Assembly (NCBI RefSeq): GCF_013340935.1
Contig: NZ_WHOS01000017.1
Coordinates: forward strand, 1-64,000
Length of the DNA stretch: 64,000 nt
Origin: Azospirillum melinis
Lineage (GTDB): Bacteria; Pseudomonadota; Alphaproteobacteria; Azospirillales; Azospirillaceae
Reading direction: 5' to 3'
Shown: piece by piece, positions 38,153 to 48,042 of the stretch
Layout: every line of letters starts with the position of its first letter
Numbering within the stretch: position 1 is the first letter of the stretch
Notes under the pieces: model-generated
What the model was told of the DNA's origin: nothing
The model's database searches: none
What the model saw: the letters and a program-made list of their open reading frames with translations, nothing else
Program-made: the position numbers and the translations under genes

Positions 38153-39751
38153 ATGAAGCGCATCCTGCTGGGTGCCGGGCTTGGTATGGCCGCGGCGCTG
38201 GCGCTGTCGGCGCCGGCCCAGGCGGCGAAGACCCTTGTTTATTGCTCCGAGGGAAGCCCCGAAAACTTCAACCCCATGTTGAACACGACCGGCACCAGCT
38301 TCGACGTTGCCCTTCCGGTCTACAACAACCTCGTCCAGTTCGAGCATGGCGGCACCAAGGTCGTTCCCGGCCTGGCCGAATCCTGGACCATCTCCGACGA
38401 CGGGCTGGTCTACACCTTCAAGCTGCGTGCCGGTGCCAAGTGGCACAACGTCGGCGATTTCAAGCCGACCCGCGACGCCAACGCCGACGACGTGATCTTC
38501 TCGTTCGAGCGCCAGTGGAAGCCGGATCATCCCTTCCACAAGATCTCCGGCGGCGCCTACGATTACTTCAACGACATGGCGATGCCCAAGCTGTTGAAGT
38601 CGATCGAGAAGGTTGACGACCTGACGGTCAAGTTCACGCTGAACGCGGTCGAGGCGCCGTTCCTGGCCAACCTCGCCATGCCGTTCGCCCCGATCATGTC
38701 GGCCGAATACGGTGCGATGCTGCTGAAGAAGGGCACGCCGGAGAAGCTGGACCAGGTTCCGGTCGGCACCGGTCCCTTCCAGTTCGTCGCCTACCAGAAG
38801 GACGCCGTCATCCGGTACAAGGCGTTCGAGCAGTATTGGGGCGGCAAGCAGCCGCTCGACAACCTCGTCTTCGCGATCACGCCCGATGCGGCGGTTCGTC
38901 TGGCCAAGCTGAAGGCCAACGAATGCCAGATCATGCCGTATCCGAATCCGGCCGACATCGACGGCATGAAGAAGGACACCTCCATCGTCGTCCAGGAGCA
39001 GGAAGGCCTGAACGTCGGTTACGTCTCCTTCAACGTGACGAAGAAGCCGTTCGACGACGTGCGCGTCCGCCGCGCTGTCAGCATGGCGCTCGACAAGAAG
39101 GCGACCGTCGCCGCGGTCTATCAGGCCGCCGGCGTCCCGGCCAAGAACCCGATTCCGCCGACCATGTGGTCGTACAACGACGCCATCGAGGATTATCCCT
39201 ACGACGTCGAGCGCGCCAAGAAGCTGCTCGCCGACGCGGGTTATCCCAACGGCTTCGAAACCGACCTGTGGGCGATGCCGGTGCAGCGCCCGTACAACCC
39301 CAACGCCAAGCGCGTCGCCGAGATGATGCAGGCCGATCTGGCCAAGGTCGGCATCAAGGCGAAGATCGTGCAGTACGAGTGGGGTGAGTACCGCAAGCGG
39401 ATGCAGCAGGGCGAGCACCAGATGGGCATGCTCGGCTGGACCGGCGACAACGGCGATCCGGACAACTTCCTCTATACCCTGCTGGGTTGCGAGGCTGCGC
39501 GTCCGGGCGGCAACAACCTGTCGAAGTGGTGCAACAAGGAGTTCGACGACCTCGTCGTCCAGGCCAAGCGCACCACCGACATCGCCGCGCGCACCAAGCT
39601 GTACGAGCAGGCGCAGGTCATCTTCAAGGAAGAGGCCCCGTGGTACACCATCGCCCATTCGGTGGTTTACATGGGCCTCGCCAAGAACGTCGTCGGCTAC
39701 AAGATGGACCCGTTCGGCGTCCATCGCTTCGAAGGCGTCGACCTGAAGTGA
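38153..39751 (+). CDS. dppA: Dipeptide ABC transporter substrate-binding protein
   Basis: A 532-residue periplasmic binding protein with signal peptide MKRILLGAGLGMAAALALSA ending in PAQA, and a mature start AKTLVYCSEGSPENFNP as in Escherichia coli DppA. Family segments WSYNDAIEDYPYDVERAKK, LWAMPVQRPYNPNAKRVAEM and GMLGWTGDNGDPDNF align along the entire length. It binds dipeptides (and haem or 5-aminolevulinate in some bacteria) and delivers them to DppBC. It heads the complete dppABCDF operon. An inter-gene hairpin after the stop probably protects its mRNA so that the binding protein is made in excess. Confidence 0.95.
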   Translation: MKRILLGAGLGMAAALALSAPAQAAKTLVYCSEGSPENFNPMLNTTGTSFDVALPVYNNLVQFEHGGTKVVPGLAESWTISDDGLVYTFKLRAGAKWHNVGDFKPTRDANADDVIFSFERQWKPDHPFHKISGGAYDYFNDMAMPKLLKSIEKVDDLTVKFTLNAVEAPFLANLAMPFAPIMSAEYGAMLLKKGTPEKLDQVPVGTGPFQFVAYQKDAVIRYKAFEQYWGGKQPLDNLVFAITPDAAVRLAKLKANECQIMPYPNPADIDGMKKDTSIVVQEQEGLNVGYVSFNVTKKPFDDVRVRRAVSMALDKKATVAAVYQAAGVPAKNPIPPTMWSYNDAIEDYPYDVERAKKLLADAGYPNGFETDLWAMPVQRPYNPNAKRVAEMMQADLAKVGIKAKIVQYEWGEYRKRMQQGEHQMGMLGWTGDNGDPDNFLYTLLGCEAARPGGNNLSKWCNKEFDDLVVQAKRTTDIAARTKLYEQAQVIFKEEAPWYTIAHSVVYMGLAKNVVGYKMDPFGVHRFEGVDLK

Positions 39752-39797
39752 TGCGCGGCGCGCCCCTGCAAAAAGGGGGTGCGGCGCCGGGTGTACC

Positions 39798-39834
39798 GGG
39801 TTGGAGGCGTGGGGTTCCGCGCCTCCAACCCTTT
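39798..39834 (+). terminator. Intercistronic hairpin between dppA and dppB
   Basis: GGGTTGGAGGCG (39798-39809) and CGCCTCCAACCC (39820-39831) form a perfect 12-base stem followed only by TTTG. Its place between the binding-protein gene and the permease genes suggests partial termination or mRNA 3'-end protection, giving more DppA than DppBCDF. Confidence 0.7.
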
Positions 39835-39990
39835 GAACAGAGTGGCATTCCCAACCCTGCGCAAGCGGGGGAGGGCCGGAGTGGGGGCAGGTGCCCCTGA
39901 TGGAACGGGGTGTCGGCCCGAGCGGTTTTTCTGCCGGGCCAGCGCTCCGTTCCAGTTTTCACCGTAGTTTTAAAAAACGAGTACCCGTCG

Positions 39991-41001
39991 ATGCTTCGCT
40001 TCATCCTGACGCGGGTAAGCTTGGTGATTCCGACTTTTCTCGGCATCACCTTTCTGACCTTCATCCTGATCCGGCTGGTTCCCGGCGACCCCATCGAGGT
40101 GCGCGTCGGCGAACGGGGTATCGCGCCCGAACGGCTGGCCGCCCTTCGCCATGAACTGGGTCTCGACCAATCGCTCTGGCAACAGTTCCTCGATTATGTC
40201 GGCAACGTGCTGTCGGGCGATTTCGGCCTGTCGCTGGTCACCCACAATTCGGTGCTGAGCGAATTCATCACCCTGTTCCCGGCGACGCTCGAACTGGCGC
40301 TGTGCGCCATGCTGTTCGCGACGCTTGTGGGCTTGCCGGCCGGCATCCTGGCGGCGGTCAAGCGCGGGTCGCTGTTCGACCATGGCGTGATGGGGGCCAG
40401 CCTGACCGGCTATTCCATGCCGATCTTCTGGTGGGGCCTGCTGCTGATCCTGTTCTTCTCGGTCGCACTAGGCTGGACCCCGGTCTCGGGGCGCCTGGAT
40501 CTGGTCTATTACGTGGAGCCGGTGACCGGCTTCATGCTGATCGACACGCTGATGGCCGGCGATTACGAGGCGTTCCGTTCGGCTTTGTCGCATCTGATCC
40601 TGCCGACCATCGTGCTGGGCACCGTGCCGCTGGCCGTGGTGGCGCGCATGACGCGCTCGGCCATGCTGGAGGTATTGGGCGAGGATTACATCCGCACCGC
40701 CCGCGCCAAGGGTCTGGCCGATGGCCGGGTCATCGGCATGCATGCGCTGCGCAACGCGCTGATCCCGGTGGTGACCGTCATCGGTTTGCAGGTCGGCACG
40801 CTGCTGGGCGGCGCGATTCTGACCGAGACCATCTTCTCCTGGCCGGGCGTCGGCAAATGGCTGATCGAATCGATCAACCGCCGCGACTATCCGGCCCTGC
40901 AGGGCGGCGTCCTGCTGATCGCCACCTCGGTGATCCTGGTCAATCTGCTGGTGGACGTGCTGTACGGCGTCCTCAACCCCCGCATCCGTCACGCGCGGTG
41001 A
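39991..41001 (+). CDS. dppB: Dipeptide ABC transporter permease DppB
   Basis: A 336-residue inner-membrane permease with the family N-terminus MLRFILTRVSLVIPTFLGIT and the ATPase-contact EAA loop YIRTARAKGLADGRVIGMHA. ATLELALCAMLFATLVGLPA and GLQVGTLLGGAILTETIFSW match DppB closely. I chose 39991 because this is the exact DppB N-terminus; the frame is open upstream. Ribosome site weak. Confidence 0.94.
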   Translation: MLRFILTRVSLVIPTFLGITFLTFILIRLVPGDPIEVRVGERGIAPERLAALRHELGLDQSLWQQFLDYVGNVLSGDFGLSLVTHNSVLSEFITLFPATLELALCAMLFATLVGLPAGILAAVKRGSLFDHGVMGASLTGYSMPIFWWGLLLILFFSVALGWTPVSGRLDLVYYVEPVTGFMLIDTLMAGDYEAFRSALSHLILPTIVLGTVPLAVVARMTRSAMLEVLGEDYIRTARAKGLADGRVIGMHALRNALIPVVTVIGLQVGTLLGGAILTETIFSWPGVGKWLIESINRRDYPALQGGVLLIATSVILVNLLVDVLYGVLNPRIRHAR

Positions 41002-41010
41002 GGCCAATCC

Positions 41011-41922
41011 ATGTCCGCTGAAATCTCGACCAACGCAGAACCCGCAGTCAAAGTGTCGCGCCCGCCGCACCCGCTGACTGAGTTCTGGTATCACTTCAAG
41101 CAGAACAAGGGCGCGCTCGGCGGTCTGGTGGTGATCGCGCTGATCGCGCTGATCGCCGTCTTCGCCGGCGTCATCGCCCCGCACAATCCCGACATCCAGT
41201 ACCGCGACGCCATCCTGACCCCGCCGGTCTGGCAGGAGGGCGGAAGCTGGAGCTACATCCTGGGCACCGACGACATCGGCCGCGACATGCTGTCCCGCCT
41301 GATGTACGGCGCGCGGCTGTCGATGATGATCGGCCTGATCGTCGTCACCCTGTCGCTGGCCGTCGGGCTGGGGCTGGGGCTGGTCGCCGGCTTCTTCGGC
41401 GGCATGGCCGACGTGCTGATCATGCGCGCCATGGACATCCTGCTGGCGCTGCCGTCGCTGCTGCTGGCCGTGGTGGTGGCCGCCATCCTCGGGCCGGGGC
41501 TGGTGAACGCCATGCTGGCGGTGTCGGTGGTGGTGATCCCGCACTATGCCCGCCTGACCCGCGCCGCCGTGCTGGCCGAGGTGAACAAGGACTATGTCGT
41601 CGCCTCGCGCGTTGCCGGGGCCGGGCCGCTGCGCCTGATGCTGATCGTGGTTCTGCCCAACTGCGTCGCCCCGCTGATCGTGCAGGCGACGCTGGGCTTC
41701 TCCACCGCCATCCTCGACGCCGCGGCGCTGGGCTTCCTCGGTCTCGGCGCGCAGCCGCCGACGCCGGAATGGGGCACCATGCTGGCCTCCTCGCTCCAGT
41801 TCCTCCAGCGCGCCCCCTGGGTCGTGACCTGGCCCGGCATCGCCATCCTGGTGACGGTGCTGGCCTTCAATCTGTTGGGCGACGGTCTTCGCGACGCGCT
41901 CGACCCCAAGCTGAAGCGTTGA
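41011..41922 (+). CDS. dppC: Dipeptide ABC transporter permease DppC
   Basis: A 303-residue permease with an N-terminal cytoplasmic tail, a membrane span ([20 protein letters not shown]), the OppC-type motif [20 protein letters not shown], and the EAA loop [20 protein letters not shown]. It pairs with DppB to form the channel. It lies nine bases after dppB and four before dppD. Confidence 0.94.
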   Translation: MSAEISTNAEPAVKVSRPPHPLTEFWYHFKQNKGALGGLVVIALIALIAVFAGVIAPHNPDIQYRDAILTPPVWQEGGSWSYILGTDDIGRDMLSRLMYGARLSMMIGLIVVTLSLAVGLGLGLVAGFFGGMADVLIMRAMDILLALPSLLLAVVVAAILGPGLVNAMLAVSVVVIPHYARLTRAAVLAEVNKDYVVASRVAGAGPLRLMLIVVLPNCVAPLIVQATLGFSTAILDAAALGFLGLGAQPPTPEWGTMLASSLQFLQRAPWVVTWPGIAILVTVLAFNLLGDGLRDALDPKLKR

Positions 41923-41926
41923 CCTC

Positions 41927-42915
41927 ATGCCTCTTCTCGACATCAAGAACCTGTCGGTCGAGTTCACCACCCGCGCCGGCACCTTCCGCGCGGTGGATGG
42001 CATCGACCTGACCGTGGACGAAGGCGAGGTCGTCGGCATCGTCGGCGAATCCGGCTCCGGCAAGTCCGTCACCTCGCTGGCGGTGATGGGGCTTCTCGGC
42101 TCCAACGGCCGCGTCGTCGCCGACCGGATGATGTTCGGCGGCCGGGATCTGCTGACCATGCCCGCCGCCCAGCGCCGGAAGATCACCGGCAAGGACGTCG
42201 CCATGGTCTTCCAGGAGCCGATGACCAGCCTGAACCCCTGCTTCACCGTCGGTTTCCAGATCATGGAGACCCTGCGCGTGCATGAGGGGCTGTCCGGCAA
42301 GGCGTTGCGCAACCGCGCCATCGCGCTGCTGGAGCAGGTCGGCATCCCCGCGCCGGAAACCCGCCTGTCGGCCTTCCCGCACCAGCTGTCGGGCGGCATG
42401 AACCAGCGCGTGATGATCGCCATCGCCATCGCCTGCAACCCGCGCCTGCTGGTGGCGGACGAGCCGACGACGGCGCTGGACGTCACCATCCAGAAGCAGA
42501 TCCTCGACCTGCTGGTCCAGTTGCAGCGCGAGCGCGGCATGGCGCTGATCCTGATCACCCACGACATGGGCGTGGTGGCGGAGACGGCCCAGCGCGTCGT
42601 CGTCATGTATGCCGGGCAGGTGGCGGAGACGCGCCCGGTCCAGTCCCTGTTCGAACGGCCGCGCCACCCCTACACCGGCGCCCTGCTTGACGCCCTGCCG
42701 GAGCGGGCCCTGGGCAAGCGCCGGCTGCCGACGATTCCCGGCATGGTGCCGGGCATCGCCGACCGGCCGGCCGGCTGCCTGTTCAGCCCGCGCTGCCGCT
42801 TCGCCGACGCGCGCTGCCGTGCCGAGCGCCCGGCGCTGTTCGATGTGGACGACGGGCGCGCGCGCTGTTTCTACCCGCTGCCGGACGGCCATCTGGCCGC
42901 CGGGGAGGCGCTGTG

Positions 42916-42916
<1 letters not shown>
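41927..42916 (+). CDS. dppD: Dipeptide ABC transporter ATPase DppD
   Basis: A 329-residue ABC ATPase: Walker A GESGSGKS, signature [12 protein letters not shown], Walker [13 protein letters not shown] and the H-loop ITHDMG. The C-terminal oligopeptide-transporter extension has the cysteine-rich [20 protein letters not shown], which can bind an iron-sulfur cluster. Its stop overlaps the dppF ATG by one base. Confidence 0.95.
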
Positions 42917-43929
<1,013 letters not shown>

Positions 43930-44034
43930 CCGGAACGGCGACGGTTCGGGAAGGCGGCTGTTGAGTGCGGCGGCCGTCTTCTTTACGGTTGGCCCGATTC
44001 GTTTTTCAGCAGTCCTATCAGGGAGAGTGCCGCC

Positions 44035-44523
44035 ATGCCGTCGTTCGACATCGTGTCCGAGACGGACGTCCACGAGATCGACAACGCCCTCGCCGGTGTC
44101 CGCCGCGAGATCGAAACCCGGTTCGACTTCAAGGGCTCCCAATGCACGGTGGAGCGGACCGAGAACGAGATCGTTCTGCTGGCCGACGACGCGCCGAAGC
44201 TGGCTCAGATGCAGGAACTGCTGCGCGTCTATGTGACCCGCCGCAAGCTCGACGCCGCGGCGCTGGACTTCACCGCACAGCCGCAGCGCGCCGCGGGCGA
44301 TGCCCTGCGCCACACCGTGACGATCAAGCAGGGAATCGCGCAGGATCTGGCGAAGACCATCGTCAAAGGGATCAAGGACAGCAAGATGAAGGTCCAGGTC
44401 TCGATCCAGGGTGACGAACTGCGGGTGACGGGCAAGAAGCGCGACGACCTGCAGGACGCCATCGCCCTGGTCAAGCGGATGGGCATCGAGCAGCCGTTGC
44501 AGTACCAGAACTTCCGCGACTGA
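44035..44523 (+). CDS. YajQ-family nucleotide-binding protein
   Basis: A 162-residue UPF0234/YajQ protein: MPSFDIVSETDVHEIDNALA, RFDFKGSQCTVE, and the conserved C-terminal VTGKKRDDLQDAI and QPLQYQNFRD. Two ferredoxin-like domains bind nucleotides; Xanthomonas and Pseudomonas homologues bind cyclic di-GMP and modulate transcription. AGGGAGAG precedes the ATG. Monocistronic, with a GC hairpin downstream. Confidence 0.92.
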   Translation: MPSFDIVSETDVHEIDNALAGVRREIETRFDFKGSQCTVERTENEIVLLADDAPKLAQMQELLRVYVTRRKLDAAALDFTAQPQRAAGDALRHTVTIKQGIAQDLAKTIVKGIKDSKMKVQVSIQGDELRVTGKKRDDLQDAIALVKRMGIEQPLQYQNFRD

Positions 44524-44532
44524 TCTCAAGCC

Positions 44533-44555
44533 GGCCCGGCAACGCTTGCCGGGCC
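44533..44555 (+). terminator. GC hairpin after the YajQ gene
   Basis: GGCCCGGCAA (44533-44542) and TTGCCGGGCC (44546-44555) form a perfect ten-base stem with a three-base loop. No T-run follows immediately, but an imperfect direct repeat downstream (GCTGGGAATCTTCTGCCGG, then GCTGGGAAATTTTTGCCGG) adds T-rich sequence. Confidence 0.6.
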
Positions 44556-44648
44556 GCTGGGAATCTTCTGCCGGGCGGCTGGGAAATTTTTGCCGGTCAA
44601 ATCGTCGCAGGGGCGGTGCCGGCCCTTGTGAATCGCCGGTTGTGTTGA

Positions 44649-44664
44649 TGGCGTGATTTTTGCG
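44649..44664 (+). promoter_or_regulatory. Sigma-54 promoter
   Basis: TGGCGTGATTTTTGCG matches the -24/-12 consensus TGGCACGNNNNTTGCW at TGGC, the G of position 7 and TTGC, with exactly ten bases between GG and GC. Transcription would start near 44676, 30 bases before the ATG at 44706. Confidence 0.6.
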
Positions 44665-44705
44665 TGTATCTCTGCGGTTCGCCACAAACCGCCGGGGATG
44701 GTCCC

Positions 44706-45113
44706 ATGTCGATGATGGCCAACAGCGAGGCCACGCAAGCCATGCGCATCAGGGCGGAAGACGTCCTGGAGCGCAAAGGGACGTCCGCGTCCAGGCAGGC
44801 GGGTGCGCTGGCCGGCCAGTTCGCGGCGATGCTGGAAACCCTGAACGGGGTCGGGGAGGGCGACGCCTCCGGTGCCGGCGGCACGGGAGTGGTGCCGAAC
44901 GCCCAGCCCTCCGTGCGCCTCGGCGTCGGTGCCGTCACCCTGTTCGCGCAGGAGGACGGGCAGGGCGGGGCCGGGATGGACCCTGCATCCCCGGTGCCCG
45001 ACCCACAGGACCCCGCCACCGCGATGCAGGTGGTGGAAAGCGCCATCCAGACCGGCAACGGGGCCAATTTCCGCTGGCTGACCACCCTGCTGACCCAGAA
45101 CTCGGCGGCCTGA
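44706..45113 (+). CDS. Unknown 135-residue protein with sigma-54 promoter
   Basis: MSMMANSEATQAMRIRAEDV begins a short helical N-terminal half (SASRQAGALAGQFAAMLETL). A glycine/proline-rich low-complexity middle follows, and the C-terminal helix is MQVVESAIQTGNGANFRWLT. There is no signal peptide or membrane span. The start follows GGGGATGG, and the sigma-54 promoter lies at the right distance. Sigma-54 genes in this group serve nitrogen metabolism, motility or carbon uptake, but no family is recognised and no role can be assigned. Confidence 0.6.
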   Translation: MSMMANSEATQAMRIRAEDVLERKGTSASRQAGALAGQFAAMLETLNGVGEGDASGAGGTGVVPNAQPSVRLGVGAVTLFAQEDGQGGAGMDPASPVPDPQDPATAMQVVESAIQTGNGANFRWLTTLLTQNSAA

Positions 45114-45167
45114 TCTCTGCAGCCTGATCTCCGCGGCCTGATCCGGGCCGCGTTCGGAAGAACCCGC

Positions 45168-45383
45168 TCAAAACCCCCGGCCGAACTCGGCCCAGGACAT
45201 CGCGACGTCCGGCGATTCCGGCTTGCGCTTGCCGCCGCCATGGCGGGTGCGGAAACCCGCGAACAGATCCGGCAGGGCGATGTGCGGGAATGCCGCGGGA
45301 AAGTCGACTCCCCCAGGGGCGAAGCCGGCGGGGGCCAGAGCGGCGGAACCGGCGAACAGGCGGGTCAGGATGCTGGACATCAT
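45168..45383 (-). CDS. Small protein of unknown function (71 aa)
   Basis: A 71-residue frame starting MMSSILTRLFAGSAALAPAG, with a weakly hydrophobic N-terminus that might be a signal or membrane segment, and a polar C-terminus (FRTRHGGGKRKPESPDVAMS). GGGG lies upstream of the two tandem ATGs. It is divergent from the second oxlT, and the operator at 45467-45484 lies about 85 bases upstream. No family recognised; coding status uncertain. Confidence 0.45.
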   Translation of the reverse strand: MMSSILTRLFAGSAALAPAGFAPGGVDFPAAFPHIALPDLFAGFRTRHGGGKRKPESPDVAMSWAEFGRGF

Positions 45384-45466
45384 ACGATTTCCCCTGGCTG
45401 CGGCGCGGCTCATCAGCGCCGTTGAACATGGCCGGATCATGCGCCTGCTGCCGCGCCGCAACAAGA

Positions 45467-45484
45467 TATTCTGTATACCAGATA
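45467..45484. promoter_or_regulatory. Hybrid GTATAC operator TATTCTGTATACCAGATA
   Basis: The left half is identical to the TauE-gene palindrome (TATTCTGTATAC at 3743), whereas the right half carries the ACCA of the TGGTATACCA type. It therefore links the two operator flavours. It lies between the divergent small gene and the second oxlT. Confidence 0.55.
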
Positions 45485-45623
45485 CCGTATTTCAAATATG
45501 TGTGCGCCGCATGGCTCTGCCTTGACAGTTATGTTCGCAAGACAAGCAATCGGTGCATGCCTGCTGCAGTGAAAAAGCGAGACTTTTCAACGCATTCCAC
45601 GATGTGGAAAAGAATAACGCATT

Positions 45624-45650
45624 CGGTATCCGGTATTTGGAATACGGATT
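45624..45650. promoter_or_regulatory. Imperfect palindrome CGGTATTTGGAATACGG
   Basis: CGGTATT (45631-45637) and AATACGG (45641-45647) are near-perfect inverted arms around TGG, preceded by another CGGTATC (45624-45630). It lies about 120 bases before the second oxlT. More degenerate than the other sites. Confidence 0.35.
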
Positions 45651-45769
45651 GTTGAGGCGCACAGTCATGTCCGAACGGCGCTCGACGCGGTGCGATGCGG
45701 GTGGTCCGCCACAGCGGACAGCCGCACCCCGCCGGTCCTGCGCCCCCACGCTCAACGGGACTTTGGGGC

Positions 45770-47065
45770 ATGACCACAGAGACGACCGAAGACCGCGGTC
45801 TTCTGCACAACAAATGGTTCCAGCTCAGCGTCGGCCTGCTGTGCATGGCGATGATCGCCAACCTGCAATATGGCTGGACGCTGTTCGTCGATCCCATCGA
45901 TGCCAAGCATGGCTGGGGACGCGCGGCCATCCAGATCGCCTTTTCCATCTTCGTCTTCACCGAAACCTGGCTGGTCCCGGTCGAGGGCTGGTTCGTCGAC
46001 CGTTACGGCCCCCAGGTGGTGGTTCTGGTCGGCAGCCTGCTGGTCGGCGGCTCCTGGGTGATCGACAGCCAAGCCACGTCGCTGCCGATGCTTTACACCG
46101 CGGCGGTGATCTCCGGCATCGGCGCCGGCTGCGTCTATGGCACCTGCGTCGGCAACGCGCTGAAATGGTTCCCGCAGCAGCGCGGTCTCGCCGCGGGCGT
46201 CACCGCCGCCGGCTTCGGCGCCGGTGCGGGCGCCACGGTCATTCCCATCGCCAACATGATCGCCTCCCAAGGCTACGAGCAGGCCTTCCTGGTTTTCGGC
46301 ATCGGGCAGGGCGTGGTGATCTTCGTGCTGTCCTTCTTCCTGCGCAAGGCGCCGAAGTCGCAGGCGGCGGCGCGAAAGAACGGGCTTGCCCAAACCAAAA
46401 TCGACCATCCGCCGTCCCGCGTCATCCGCACCCCGGTCTTCTGGCTGCTCTACGTCATGTTCGTGATGGTGGCCTCCGGCGGCCTGATGGCGGCGGCCCA
46501 GATCGCCCCGATCGCCCATGACTTCCATGTCGCCGATTCGCCGATCAACATGTTCGGCCTCGTCCTGCCGGCGCTGACGCTGGCGATCTCCATCGACCGC
46601 ATCCTCGACGGCGCCGGCCGGCCCTTCTTCGGCTGGGTTTCGGACCGCATCGGCCGCGAGAACACCATGTTCATCGCCTTCGGCATCGCCGCACTCGCCA
46701 TCATCCTGGTGACGCAGCTCGGCCGCAATCCGGTGATGTTCGTGATCTTCACCGCGATGTTCTTCTGCGTCTTCGGCGAGATCTACAGCCTGTTCCCGGC
46801 CACCGCCGGCGACACCTTCGGCTCGAAGTTCGCGGCAACCAACGCCGGCATGCTCTACACCGCCAAGGGCACGGCGGCGCTGCTGGTCCCGCTCAGCAGC
46901 ATCATCGCCAGCCATTTCGGGTGGCACGCCGTGTTCTACATCGCCGCCAGCTTCAATCTGGTCGCCGCGGTGCTGGCATTGTTCGTCCTGAAGCCGCTGC
47001 GCGCGGCCTTCATCCAGGCCGACGATTACGGGCTTCAGGCGGCACCGGTCACCGCCGAGCGCTGA
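45770..47065 (+). CDS. oxlT: Second oxalate/formate antiporter-type MFS transporter
   Basis: A 431-residue paralogue of the transporter at 2199. The two share long exact stretches (MIANLQYGWTLFV, ETWLVPVEGWFVD, YGTCVGNALKWFP, GEIYSLFP, LYTAKGTA). It therefore has the same fold and probably transports oxalate or a close analogue. I chose the ATG at 45770 because the alignment with the first copy begins there; the open frame upstream is not protein-like. GTATAC operators upstream tie it to the same inferred regulon. The two copies may differ in affinity or preferred direction (import versus formate export). Confidence 0.85.
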   Translation: MTTETTEDRGLLHNKWFQLSVGLLCMAMIANLQYGWTLFVDPIDAKHGWGRAAIQIAFSIFVFTETWLVPVEGWFVDRYGPQVVVLVGSLLVGGSWVIDSQATSLPMLYTAAVISGIGAGCVYGTCVGNALKWFPQQRGLAAGVTAAGFGAGAGATVIPIANMIASQGYEQAFLVFGIGQGVVIFVLSFFLRKAPKSQAAARKNGLAQTKIDHPPSRVIRTPVFWLLYVMFVMVASGGLMAAAQIAPIAHDFHVADSPINMFGLVLPALTLAISIDRILDGAGRPFFGWVSDRIGRENTMFIAFGIAALAIILVTQLGRNPVMFVIFTAMFFCVFGEIYSLFPATAGDTFGSKFAATNAGMLYTAKGTAALLVPLSSIIASHFGWHAVFYIAASFNLVAAVLALFVLKPLRAAFIQADDYGLQAAPVTAER

Positions 47066-47078
47066 CGGCGGGTTCTCC

Positions 47079-47981
47079 TCAACGCCCCAGCCTCGCCCAG
47101 GCCGCCCACTCGTCGAGAGAGGTGCGGGCGGCCGCGACCAGGGCATCGGCGAAGGCCTCATGCGCCCCGGCTTCCATGGCCGGGGCGTTGCCGTATCCGG
47201 ACCCCATCCCGGCGCGCAGCCCCAGCCGCCGCAGCATGCCGCGCTCCTGCTGCACCACGCGCAGCCGGACCTTCTCGCCGAAGCGGCCGCGCATGACCGA
47301 GCGGATGTCGCCCAGCCCGTCGATCAGCCCGAGCGCCAGCGCCCTCCGCCCGGCCCAGAAGGCGCCGGAGAACAGCTCCTCCTCCGGTCCGGTCAGCCGG
47401 CTGCCGCGCCGCGTGCGCACCATCGCCTTGAACGCCTCGTGCACGTCGGCCTGGAGGGCCTTCAGATGGGCGACCCCGTCCTCCCGCTCCGGCGAGAAGG
47501 GGTCGAGCAGCACCTTCTTGTCGCCGGCGGTGTAGAGGCGCCGTTCGATGCCGTGGCGTTCGATCAGCGCATGCAGCCCGAAACCGGACGACACCACGCC
47601 GATGGAGCCGACGATGGAGCTTTCGTCGGCCCAGATCTCGTCCGCCGCGCAGGCCAGCCAGTAGCCGCCCGAGGCTGCGGCATCCTCGCAGAAGGCGAAG
47701 ACCGGCACCTTCTTCTCTTCCGCCAGATCGCGGATCCGCTTGGCGATCAACGCCGACTGCACCGGCGACCCGCCCGGCGAGTTGACGATCAGCGCCACCG
47801 CCTTCTGGTCCTTGGGCGCGAAGGCGCGCTCCAGCAGCGGGGCGACGCCGGCCAGTGTCAGGCCGGAGCGGAGCGGACCGCCCTGGCCGATGACCCCGGT
47901 CAGGCGGACGACGGACACCAGCGGCCCGGCCTTGCGCCAGGGGCCGAAGGGGAGTTTGGCGAGGAGGGATTTCAGGCTCAT
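47079..47981 (-). CDS. S49-family serine peptidase (SppA/SohB-like)
   Basis: A 300-residue protease with the S49 core: VVRLTGVIGQGG, ALIVNSPGGSPVQSALIAKR, and AAASGGYWLACAADEIWADE containing the nucleophile serine. The lysine of the Ser-Lys dyad is probably in TAGDKKVLLDPFSP. These enzymes degrade signal peptides or membrane protein fragments. There is no clear N-terminal membrane anchor, only a short basic stretch. I chose the ATG at 47981 (MSLKSLLAKLPFGPWRKAGP); the frame remains open upstream. Confidence 0.87.
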   Translation of the reverse strand: MSLKSLLAKLPFGPWRKAGPLVSVVRLTGVIGQGGPLRSGLTLAGVAPLLERAFAPKDQKAVALIVNSPGGSPVQSALIAKRIRDLAEEKKVPVFAFCEDAAASGGYWLACAADEIWADESSIVGSIGVVSSGFGLHALIERHGIERRLYTAGDKKVLLDPFSPEREDGVAHLKALQADVHEAFKAMVRTRRGSRLTGPEEELFSGAFWAGRRALALGLIDGLGDIRSVMRGRFGEKVRLRVVQQERGMLRRLGLRAGMGSGYGNAPAMEAGAHEAFADALVAAARTSLDEWAAWARLGR

Positions 47982-48042
47982 GCCGGCAGAGATGGGATTG
48001 AAGTCTCCCGATTGAAAGGCTCCGCCCCCGCTAAAAAAACGG

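Larger units (their letters stand above)
45384..45769. other. Intergenic region upstream of the second oxlT
   Basis: 386 bases with two candidate operators (45467-45484 and 45624-45650). The stretch 45460-45660 is AT-richer than its surroundings. No gene is supportable. Confidence 0.55.
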
